Below, one piece after another: positions 53,393-60,549 of a DNA stretch of 64,000 nucleotides. The notes beneath the pieces were generated by a model. That model was not told the origin of the DNA. It was given only the letters and a program-made list of their open reading frames with translations, and made no database searches. How positions within the stretch are numbered: position 1 is the stretch's first letter; each line of letters starts with the position of its first letter. Position numbers and translations under genes: made by a program. The stretch is from UBA6522 sp965262365 (GTDB lineage: Bacteria; Pseudomonadota; Gammaproteobacteria; Steroidobacterales; Rariloculaceae): contig OZ253541.1 of the NCBI GenBank assembly GCA_965262365.1, positions 1,798,001 to 1,862,000 of the forward strand. Direction: 5' to 3'.

Positions 53393-53667
53393 CCACTACA
53401 AACAAAGCTCTTCATTGACGGCAAATTTGTCGACGCCGCTGACGGCGCTCAAGCCCGAACTGACCCACGGCAATTACGTCGAACCCACGGTTGTCAAGGC
53501 CCAACCCGAGAACCGGGTCTGCCAGGAAGAGGTATTCGGTCCCTTTGTTTCCGTGAACACCTTCTCGTCCGACGAGGAAGTTATCGAACTGGCGAATTCC
53601 ACGGAGTACGGCCTGGGCGGCGGATTGTGGAGCCGGGACCTTTCACGGGCCCACAAGATGGCCGGGT
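53393..53667 (+). pseudogene. Aldehyde dehydrogenase remnant
   Basis: Two pieces of one aldehyde dehydrogenase in different frames. 53402-53455 reads TKLFIDGKFVDAADG, the classic N-terminus. 53448 onward reads ELTHGNYVEPTVV, CQEEVFGPFVSVNTFSSDEE and YGLGGGLWSRDLSRAHKMA, from the last third of the family. The catalytic middle, about 330 residues, is missing, and the C-terminus is cut at about 53667. The type (hydroxymuconate-semialdehyde or betaine-aldehyde dehydrogenase-like) cannot be fixed. Confidence 0.8.
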
Positions 53668-53668
53668 C

Positions 53669-53815
53669 ATGTGCTCCCACCACAGCACGGTGTTCCGGTT
53701 CGAAGACGGTTTCTGCCTCGATGGACCGGTCAAGGGAGGCCACCTGGACGCCGTACCGGTTGAAGTCGTGGGCAATTCGGTCATCATAGGCGGTTCCCCG
53801 AGTACGGAATCATGA
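53669..53815 (+). pseudogene. C-terminal remnant of a Rieske [2Fe-2S] protein
   Basis: In a frame other than that of the aldehyde dehydrogenase piece, CSHHSTVFRFEDG, then CLDGPVKGGHLDAVPVEVV and GNSVIIGG. This is the second half of a Rieske ferredoxin domain (C-x2-H followed by the GP loop); the first Cys-x-His pair is absent. It is joined directly to the aldehyde dehydrogenase scrap, so a deletion fused two neighbouring genes of a lost oxygenase-type cluster. Ends four bases into the cobS start. Confidence 0.65.
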
Positions 53816-54816
53816 GTTCGAAAGCGCCGCAAATCCCCGTCGTACCGTTGCCGGACCGGCCCGACACCACGGTATCGGTCCGCGAAACCTTCGGTATCGA
53901 CAGCGACCTGGAGGTCCCCGCCTTCAGCCGCCCGGACGAACACGTCCCGAATATTGATTCTGCCTATTGCTTTGACCGGGATACGACCCTGGCGCTGCTG
54001 GCCGGATACGTTCACAACCGGCGCGTGCTGGTTCAGGGGTATCACGGCACCGGAAAATCGACCCACGTGGAGCAGGTGGCAGCGCGGCTGAACTGGCCCT
54101 GCGTGCGCGTCAACCTGGACAGCCACGTAAGCCGCCTGGACCTGATCGGCAAGGACGCGATCGCCATCGTTGACGGCAAACAGGTGACGAAATTTCGCGA
54201 AGGCATCGTCCCCTGGGCGCTGCAGCGCCCGGTCGCCCTGATTTTCGACGAGTACGACGCCGGCCGCCCCGACGTCATGTTTGTTATCCATCGGGTCCTG
54301 GAAGTGGAAGGCAAGCTGACGTTGCTGGACCAGAGCCGCGTGATACACCCCCACCCTTACTTCCGCCTCTTCGCGACCGCCAATACGATCGGACTGGGCG
54401 ACGCCACGGGCCTATACCAAGGCACGCAACCGATCAACCAGGGGCAATTGGACCGCTGGAATATTGTCGTGACGTTGAACTATCTGGACCCCGAGGCCGA
54501 GGCAGCGATCATCACGGCACGCGTGCCGTCCTACGCGATCCCCAGGCATCGGCAAACCGTAGGGCAAATGGTGGCGCTGGCGAACCTGACGCGTCAGGGA
54601 TTCATCGCGGGCGACCTGTCCACCGTCATGTCGCCGCGAACCGTCATCAACTGGGCCGAGAACGCGGAGATCTTCGGGGATACCGAGCGCGCCTTCTGCC
54701 TGACCTTCCTGAACAAGTGCGACGAGGCCGAGCAACCCACGGTGGCCGAGTACTACCAGCGCTGCCTTGGAGTGGAACTCCCCCAGTCCGTCGCATTGCT
54801 CACCCCGGATGACTGA
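53812..54816 (+). CDS. cobS: CobS-like AAA+ ATPase (cobaltochelatase subunit type)
   Basis: A 334-residue MoxR-class AAA+ ATPase. Walker A GYHGTGKST at 76-84; Walker B LIFDEYDAG with Asp147-Glu148; FATANTIGLGDATGLYQG sensor region. Length and the N-terminal VRETFGIDSDLEVPAF segment match CobS of the aerobic cobalamin pathway, where CobS-CobT drives cobalt insertion by CobN. No cobN or other cob gene lies in the window. Overlaps cobT by eight bases. Confidence 0.85.
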   Translation: MSSKAPQIPVVPLPDRPDTTVSVRETFGIDSDLEVPAFSRPDEHVPNIDSAYCFDRDTTLALLAGYVHNRRVLVQGYHGTGKSTHVEQVAARLNWPCVRVNLDSHVSRLDLIGKDAIAIVDGKQVTKFREGIVPWALQRPVALIFDEYDAGRPDVMFVIHRVLEVEGKLTLLDQSRVIHPHPYFRLFATANTIGLGDATGLYQGTQPINQGQLDRWNIVVTLNYLDPEAEAAIITARVPSYAIPRHRQTVGQMVALANLTRQGFIAGDLSTVMSPRTVINWAENAEIFGDTERAFCLTFLNKCDEAEQPTVAEYYQRCLGVELPQSVALLTPDD

Positions 54817-56617
54817 ACCGCCCGTTGTGCTGAACAGCCTCGTCGAACAGGTGTCGACGGCCGCACTTCGAGCAATGGGCAGGAACCACGCCTTGCATGT
54901 CGTTCTGCGGGGCAAACGCATGCGCGTCAGCGGCACCACGGTCAGTCTGCCCGCACCTGGCGGCGAAGCCCCGGGGGAGCCTTTTCGACTGTTCCGCGGC
55001 CGTCTCGACGCGCTGGCGCTTCGATCGGGTCACAGCGACGCGCAACTTCACGAAGCCCGCGCACCCACGGGGAAAATGGCCGGCAAGCTCTTTTCCATGC
55101 TGGAACAGTGCCGCGTCGAGGCCGTGGGCACGCGGCACATGTCGGGGGTCACCGCGAATATCCGCGCGCTGCAGGACTGGCGGCTGCGCGATGCAGGCCT
55201 TCATCGTCTGCCGGAATCCCTGCGCGACAATCGTATCGAAGCGGTTGTACTTCTCGCCAGACATTGTCTCGGAGCGCCATTGCCCCGCACCGCCGCAGCG
55301 GTGCTGGAACGCGGTTATCCAGACTGGATGGATCGACGGATCATCGAGCAAATCGAGGCGCTCTCCCCGGCACAACACGATCAGGCGGCCTTCGCGGCAC
55401 AAGCCTGCAGGCTCATCGACGTGCTGCAACTCTCGGCCGGCGAACCACAATTGAGGCACGAAGAGGCCAGCCGTCAGGAGCCGGCAACCGAAGACCGCCC
55501 CACCAAGCGTATCCGTGCTGACGACGTGCCGCAGTGGGATCCTACCCGCGGAGACCTCGTGCGGAAGAAAAGGAAGGTGATCGAGAAACCGTTGTCGAAA
55601 GTCGCCGGCCCGGACGATCCTGCGCCTTATCGAATCCATACCGCGGAATTCGATGAGGTCGTGGACGCGAGCGCATTGTGCGATCCGGGCCGACTCGCCG
55701 AACTCAGGCGGGAACTGGACTCGAACATCCCGGGCGAACTCTACGCCGTCACCCGTCAGGCACATCGCCTGCAACGATACCTGATGGCCCGGCAGACCAG
55801 GGAGTGGCAATTCGATCTTGAGGAAGGCCTGCTGGATACCAGCCGCCTGACCCGGGTGATCGTCAATCCGCTGGAGTCGCTCGCCTACAAACAAGAGACG
55901 GAAACACGGTTCATCGACACGGCAGTGACGCTGCTGATGGACAACTCCGGTTCCATGCGCGGCGAACCCATTACCATGGCAGCGGTGTGTGCGGAGATCC
56001 TTGGCAAGACCCTTGAACGTTGCGGAGTCACGTCGGAAATCCTTGGGTTCACCACCCGAAGCTGGCGTGGCGGCCGAGCCAGGAGCCGTTGGCTGGACGC
56101 CGGGCGGCCCCGGCATCCCGGTCGGCTCAACGAGCTCCGGCACATAATTTACAAGCGCGCCGAAATCCCGTGGCGCCGGGCTCGACAGAACCTCGGCGTG
56201 ATGCTGGGCGAGGACCTGCTCAAGGAGAATATCGATGGCGAGGCCCTGCTATGGGCTCATCAACGGCTCCTGGCACGCCCCGAACCACGTCGCATACTCA
56301 TGGTCATTTCGGACGGTGCACCGGTCGACGATTCCACTATGGCCGCCAACGATAACGAATATCTCGAGCGCCACCTGCACGCCGTGATCGACTGGATCGA
56401 GACTGTTTCTCCGGTGCAACTGCTGGCCATAGGAATTGGCCACGACGTCACCCGCTACTACAGCCGGGCCATCCAATTGCAGCGTCCGGAGGACCTGGGC
56501 GGCACGATGATCAGCCGGTTACTGGCGGTTCTGGAGGAAACCGAACGCGGCGCAACGTCAACAAGGCCATACCCGGCATCGCCGCCGCCGCGAGTATGGG
56601 CGCGAATACGCTGCTGA
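54809..56617 (+). CDS. cobT: CobT-like protein with VWA domain
   Basis: A 602-residue partner of CobS, starting at ATG 54809 inside the cobS end. Residues 1-230 are the helical N-terminal part; 230-265 is a charged linker (KRIRADDVP, KKRKVIEKP), shorter than the acidic linker of classical CobT. The VWA domain from 370 has MIDAS DNSGSMRG at 378-385 and later VISDGAPVDDST. The natural C-terminus is probably near LEETERGA; the last 20 or so residues run into DNA overlapping an unrelated remnant on the other strand. Confidence 0.83.
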   Translation: MTEPPVVLNSLVEQVSTAALRAMGRNHALHVVLRGKRMRVSGTTVSLPAPGGEAPGEPFRLFRGRLDALALRSGHSDAQLHEARAPTGKMAGKLFSMLEQCRVEAVGTRHMSGVTANIRALQDWRLRDAGLHRLPESLRDNRIEAVVLLARHCLGAPLPRTAAAVLERGYPDWMDRRIIEQIEALSPAQHDQAAFAAQACRLIDVLQLSAGEPQLRHEEASRQEPATEDRPTKRIRADDVPQWDPTRGDLVRKKRKVIEKPLSKVAGPDDPAPYRIHTAEFDEVVDASALCDPGRLAELRRELDSNIPGELYAVTRQAHRLQRYLMARQTREWQFDLEEGLLDTSRLTRVIVNPLESLAYKQETETRFIDTAVTLLMDNSGSMRGEPITMAAVCAEILGKTLERCGVTSEILGFTTRSWRGGRARSRWLDAGRPRHPGRLNELRHIIYKRAEIPWRRARQNLGVMLGEDLLKENIDGEALLWAHQRLLARPEPRRILMVISDGAPVDDSTMAANDNEYLERHLHAVIDWIETVSPVQLLAIGIGHDVTRYYSRAIQLQRPEDLGGTMISRLLAVLEETERGATSTRPYPASPPPRVWARIRC

Positions 56618-56762
56618 ATCTATCGTCTGGGTGCACTCGATGAAGACATACGGATCGCCTTCGTCGAAGTCGCTCCAGTTCTTCGTCGAGTCGATGCCGA
56701 CTTCCGGCGCCAAACAGCACGCGCATTGGCGAAATGCTGAACACGAAATCAAGCACGCCCAT
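56511..56762 (-). pseudogene. N-terminal remnant of an iron-containing alcohol dehydrogenase / maleylacetate reductase
   Basis: ISPMRVLFGAGSRHRLDEEL, then ERLRRRR, matches the N-terminus of iron-dependent alcohol dehydrogenases, where VLFGAGS(...)L is characteristic. After about 38 residues similarity ends and no further domain follows. The 3' side overlaps the end of cobT, so a deletion probably removed the rest. Confidence 0.6.
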
Positions 56763-56843
56763 TTTCCCGCACGCTACTGACAGGGGTTCGCAACTCTGCG
56801 ATCAGTCCGGCAGCGCGAAAACAAACAGGTCAGTACGAGAATA

Positions 56844-57272
56844 TCAGGTAGGACAGGGCTCGGTACGCTTCGGATTGGCATTGCCGCCCAGCGGGTTCCA
56901 GGGCGGATAGAAATCGTACAGTTCATCCCCCAACAGGACGGTCTTCGCCTTCATCTCCAATCGGTTCATGTCCGGCACCCGGTGCCCCGTGGCGGTGATT
57001 ACGTCACCCTCCTCCAGGGCTTCGTGAAAGCACGAATAGCGCACTCTGCCAAAGGCGGCAAGCCATACATCCCAGCTCTCACCGTCGACTTCCACCAGCA
57101 GGTGGGGATGAGGGAATCCGAAGTACATGTCCACCACCGTACCGGTGACGACATGCTCCTCCTCGGAATAGGACGCAAACCCGTGGTGGGCGACGGCGGA
57201 TCCGACGAACAGTGTCGCAACCAACCCTGCCGCCGCTAACCTGAAAGAACTCAATCCTGTCGTCCGAAACAT
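56844..57272 (-). CDS. Secreted DUF6152-type protein (divergent)
   Basis: A 142-residue exported protein; ATG 57272 with AGGAGA upstream. His29-His30-Gly follow AVA. The usual Asn-Pro-His is replaced by Phe-Pro-His-Pro-His at 53-57, so a His is still present at mature positions 27 and 29. LARRGW is replaced by VRYSCFHEALEEGD. The C-terminal NPKRTEPCPT is unique. Last gene of an operon with the hydrolase and the fusion upstream. Confidence 0.78.
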   Translation of the reverse strand: MFRTTGLSSFRLAAAGLVATLFVGSAVAHHGFASYSEEEHVVTGTVVDMYFGFPHPHLLVEVDGESWDVWLAAFGRVRYSCFHEALEEGDVITATGHRVPDMNRLEMKAKTVLLGDELYDFYPPWNPLGGNANPKRTEPCPT

Positions 57273-57284
57273 CTTTGCCGTCTC

Positions 57285-58292
57285 CTATTGTGTTGATTGA
57301 CTCGCGTCCTGCGGTAACTGCTCACGAATGAATTCCAGCACGATGCTGCTCACGGACTCGTCCGCCGTGTTGAAGCTGGCCACCGCAGAAAAGCCGGCAT
57401 GGTTGTTCAACTGTTCAAGTCGGGGACAATCCCCGTACTTCCCGCACATGGCTTCGTGCATCTGCATTGCGGATCCCTGCCTTTGCGGCGGATCAAGTTC
57501 TCCGCTCAACAGCAACACCGGCACTCTTGGCTCGTCCGGGTCATGGGTGCGCAACAGTTCGAAGGGAGAATGATGTTCCTGCTCATCGACGTAATACTCC
57601 CTCAAGACGTCTTCTGTTCCCGTCTCCAGCCACGGCGAAATCAACACCGCTCCGATCAGCGCCGTCCTTGAGCGTACCATCTGGGAGATTCGGTGGAACA
57701 GGTAGGAAGTCAGGTGGCGAGCGCCGCCGGAGACGGAAACCATGAACATCAATTCTGGATCGCCGCCATAGGACTCGGCATTCTCCGTTCTCAGCCAGCC
57801 CAGAATCTCGCGCATGTCCTCCGCCCCCTGGGGCCAGACGATATCGGGAACCAGTCGGTAGTTGGCGTTGACCGCGACGAATCCGTGGCGCGCGAAAAAT
57901 GTCGCCACGTTGCCGAACAGGAACTCCTCGGCACCCGGTGCCGACTTGTCACCGTCATCCAGGTTGCCGCCGTGAACGAAGACGACCACCGGCAGCAATT
58001 CGACGCCGCGGTTCTCGGGCAGGTACAGATCCAGGGTCTGTACCGGAAAGATTCCATAACGAACATCGCGAATGATTTCCACGCCGTCGCGGTCGGATTG
58101 CTCGTGCAGTCCCCGGTAGAGGTCGTGGACCGCAGCGCTCATGTCCACCGCATCCGTCGCGGCAAGCTCCCTCAGGCTCGCGTGAATATCGCTGACTGTC
58201 TGGGCCGATGCCGGCAACGATACGGAAAACGCAGCAGCCGCCAACGACGCAGCACCGGACAACACCCTCGACAAACGAACATTGGCGCGCAA
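57285..58292 (-). CDS. Exported alpha/beta-hydrolase (HSL-like esterase fold)
   Basis: A 335-residue exported hydrolase starting at TTG 58292, directly after the preceding TGA; no ATG gives the signal peptide (ends PASAQ, 31). Oxyanion motif VFVHGGNLDDGDKSAPG near 105-120. The expected GxSxG elbow is VSVSGGARH near 185, lacking the first Gly. Asp in SGELDPPQ and His in NNHAGFS complete a plausible triad. CGKYGDC may form a disulfide. Substrate unknown; it is the only enzyme embedded between two DUF6152 genes. Confidence 0.75.
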   Translation of the reverse strand: MRANVRLSRVLSGAASLAAAAFSVSLPASAQTVSDIHASLRELAATDAVDMSAAVHDLYRGLHEQSDRDGVEIIRDVRYGIFPVQTLDLYLPENRGVELLPVVVFVHGGNLDDGDKSAPGAEEFLFGNVATFFARHGFVAVNANYRLVPDIVWPQGAEDMREILGWLRTENAESYGGDPELMFMVSVSGGARHLTSYLFHRISQMVRSRTALIGAVLISPWLETGTEDVLREYYVDEQEHHSPFELLRTHDPDEPRVPVLLLSGELDPPQRQGSAMQMHEAMCGKYGDCPRLEQLNNHAGFSAVASFNTADESVSSIVLEFIREQLPQDASQSTQ

Positions 58293-59492
58293 TCAATTCT
58301 CCCAGAGTGCTTCGAGCAGGCCCTGCTGCTGCAGATCCCGATAGTAGCCGCGGGGATCGCACGCGGGGTCCAGGATGAATTGCAGATCATCGTTTCGCGC
58401 CGAACCGCGAACCCGCACCAGGGGTTCAGTGTAGTAAGGATCGTGGATGGTCATCTTCCGTTCCATGCTCAGCCGATCCTCGCTGATCGTATAGGTCTCC
58501 ACAATCCGTGTACCCTCGCCCGACATGGGCAACCCGGAACCGTCCAGCCATCCGGGCGCAAGATGGGTGGTTTCGATCACGAAGACCTCGCCCTCCCAGC
58601 GACCGGTGGAGAACCCCATGGGGCTGGCCGATGACCCGAGCGGGGGCGCATCGCGTCCATCCATCCAGATTCTTCTGGGACGGTTCGACTGGGTAATCAG
58701 GTAGTAGTCGCCGACGTCGAGGATTTCCATGTTGGTGGGCGAACCGAAGTGCCTCGGCAACCCTCCCGCGCGACAACTCTTGCTCGGGTCGAGCCAGTTT
58801 TCGTTTGCCTCGTGGACAGCCCTGCCTTCGGGAGTAAAGGGTGTCGGCTTGGGCTCCAGGTCGTCGACAGTCAGCCTGAAGCGGTAGGTATTGTCCCAGA
58901 GTCCGGTAATGTCGACAGGATACGAATTGGCAACAACCCCATAGGATTTTTCGGGGTCCGCATTGACTTCGCTGGTGGTGTAAGCGTCGGAAACTTCGCC
59001 GCCCCGAGGATTGAAGCGCGTGCCATCGGCGAGCACCACGGAATCCATCGAAAGCTTCCTGACGCCGTTTCGACCGAGGGCGCCGGAAACTTCAATACGG
59101 TCGCCGACCTGAATCGTCTCGTCCGTCCAACCCATGCGCACCATCGTCCTGACGTTGTGGGTCTGCAACTCCCATTCTTCGCCGGCTCCGTCGTCCATCT
59201 CCGCGCGAATGAGATAACGTACATGGGGATTGATGAACCGAACATCGATAACTTCGCCGATCAGCGTACCGTGCCGATCGGTATCGTACTCGGCCGCGAA
59301 TGCGTGATGGGCCTGGGCCGCACTACCCGCCAAACAGGCGGCGAGCCCCAGTGCCGCCGTCCACGCGCCGGCAAACCTGCCTCGGTCCGCCTCAGTCGGG
59401 CCAGCCGACGCACCACCCTTTGCAAAAGCGGTGGCAAGCGCCTGTCGAATCGAGGCGCAATACTTATTATGCATGCTTATGTATCGCGTCAT
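58293..59492 (-). CDS. Secreted DUF6152-GRW fusion protein
   Basis: A 399-residue exported fusion with a long n-region: the hydrophobic core of the signal starts near residue 41 and ends AQA. Start ATG 59492 has GAGG seven bases upstream; ATG 59474 is possible. His62-His63; Asn-Pro-His at 88-90; MVRMGWTDETI replaces LARRGW. GRW domain: Cys240 in KSCRAGGLPR, GFSTGRWEGEVFVIET at 293-308, C-terminal Cys in DPACDPRG. First gene of a three-gene operon with the hydrolase and the DUF6152 gene at 56844. Confidence 0.82.
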   Translation of the reverse strand: MTRYISMHNKYCASIRQALATAFAKGGASAGPTEADRGRFAGAWTAALGLAACLAGSAAQAHHAFAAEYDTDRHGTLIGEVIDVRFINPHVRYLIRAEMDDGAGEEWELQTHNVRTMVRMGWTDETIQVGDRIEVSGALGRNGVRKLSMDSVVLADGTRFNPRGGEVSDAYTTSEVNADPEKSYGVVANSYPVDITGLWDNTYRFRLTVDDLEPKPTPFTPEGRAVHEANENWLDPSKSCRAGGLPRHFGSPTNMEILDVGDYYLITQSNRPRRIWMDGRDAPPLGSSASPMGFSTGRWEGEVFVIETTHLAPGWLDGSGLPMSGEGTRIVETYTISEDRLSMERKMTIHDPYYTEPLVRVRGSARNDDLQFILDPACDPRGYYRDLQQQGLLEALWEN

Positions 59493-59508
59493 ACTCCAAC
59501 CTCGAGGT

Positions 59509-59538
59509 TGCCCCTCGCCAAACTGCCCCTCGCCAAGT
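59509..59538. repeat. 15-bp tandem duplication upstream of a fusion gene
   Basis: TGCCCCTCGCCAAAC and TGCCCCTCGCCAAGT lie head to tail at 59509-59523 and 59524-59538, 17 bases upstream of the minus-strand start at 59492. Confidence 0.8.
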
Positions 59539-59715
59539 CGCTCTCTCGCTCAAGATGTACGCCCGATACAGGCTGCGCGACCTGATTGCGGCAAGCACTT
59601 TTTCCTGTATCACACTCAATTCGCAAGAATATCAGATCATCGCGACCAATCCAGAAAGCGTGGGAGCCCGCTGATCAAGCGATCCGGGCTTGCACCAGGG
59701 GACTCGCTCCCCGAG

Positions 59716-60471
59716 TCAGGACGGCACAAAAATGAAATTGTAGACGTAGTCTTTCCTGGCCGCCGGCAGCCGATGCCGGGAATCCGCGTCAAACGAATCC
59801 ATGGCTGCAAGCGCACCCGCGTCGACAAAGTGCGCGGAGTAACCGAGCTCGACGACCTCGGCAATGGACCGTTCAATGGTTTGCCCGGTATGGCGTTCAT
59901 CGAGTTCGATCTGCAGCACCGGCTTGAAGTTCGCGATGGTGGAACGGGCGCCGCGAAGAACCTTCGCTTCAGCTCCCTCGACATCGATCTTGATGAAACC
60001 CACATCCCCAAGGGCACAGGAATCGAGCGTACGCGTGGTTACGCGCACCGTACCGTGGGGGGTTCTGGCCTTGTTGGGATTCAGGGAACCACCCGAACCG
60101 GAAAACCTGCGGCCGCGCTGCGGCAGGTACAGGTCCGCCTCGCCATCCCGGTCGGACAGCGCGATCGGATGGGGTGTTACGTTGCCGGGTAGCGCACGTC
60201 TGAGCCAGAGAAATGACCTGGGATTGGGCTCAAATGCATGTACATGGGACGCGAGTCCCGACAGCACCCGTGCATACACGCCCTTGTTGGCACCGACATC
60301 CACGGCAATCCGGCCGGCGGGAACGATGTCAGCCAGGACACGAAGCTCCGCTTCCCCCCGCTTCATGTTCTTGTCGACCAGATAGCGGGAATACAGCGAT
60401 GCCGGGATGAGCCGGAACTTGATCCACTCGCCGACCGAAAACGGCGGCGAGAAGGAAGATGTATCGGTCAT
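59716..60471 (-). CDS. FkbM-family SAM-dependent methyltransferase
   Basis: A 251-residue cytoplasmic methyltransferase. SAM-binding motif I IAVDVGANKGVYARVL near 55-70; acidic loop VHAFEPNPRSF; FIKIDVEGAEAKVL near 160-173 is the FkbM hallmark; C-terminal YNFIFVPS. Members O-methylate sugars or secondary metabolites. Alone on the strand with 78 bases to the flavocytochrome gene, so it may be read as the tail of that operon. Confidence 0.85.
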   Translation of the reverse strand: MTDTSSFSPPFSVGEWIKFRLIPASLYSRYLVDKNMKRGEAELRVLADIVPAGRIAVDVGANKGVYARVLSGLASHVHAFEPNPRSFLWLRRALPGNVTPHPIALSDRDGEADLYLPQRGRRFSGSGGSLNPNKARTPHGTVRVTTRTLDSCALGDVGFIKIDVEGAEAKVLRGARSTIANFKPVLQIELDERHTGQTIERSIAEVVELGYSAHFVDAGALAAMDSFDADSRHRLPAARKDYVYNFIFVPS

Positions 60472-60549
60472 GCCCCCGATGCCCGCGGCACTAGGGGCAC
60501 GCTGAAGCGCAATTGTCAGGTGGTTCCAGCACCAGGAATGGTTACTGCA

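Noticed and set aside
54800..56143. 447-residue minus-strand frame opposite cobT
   Set aside because: Shadow of a GC-rich gene; no domain, whereas cobT has a MIDAS motif and overlaps cobS.
53812..56617. AAA+ ATPase plus VWA protein as a defence or stress island
   Set aside because: Length, motifs and gene overlap match CobS/CobT; no nuclease or other effector is present.
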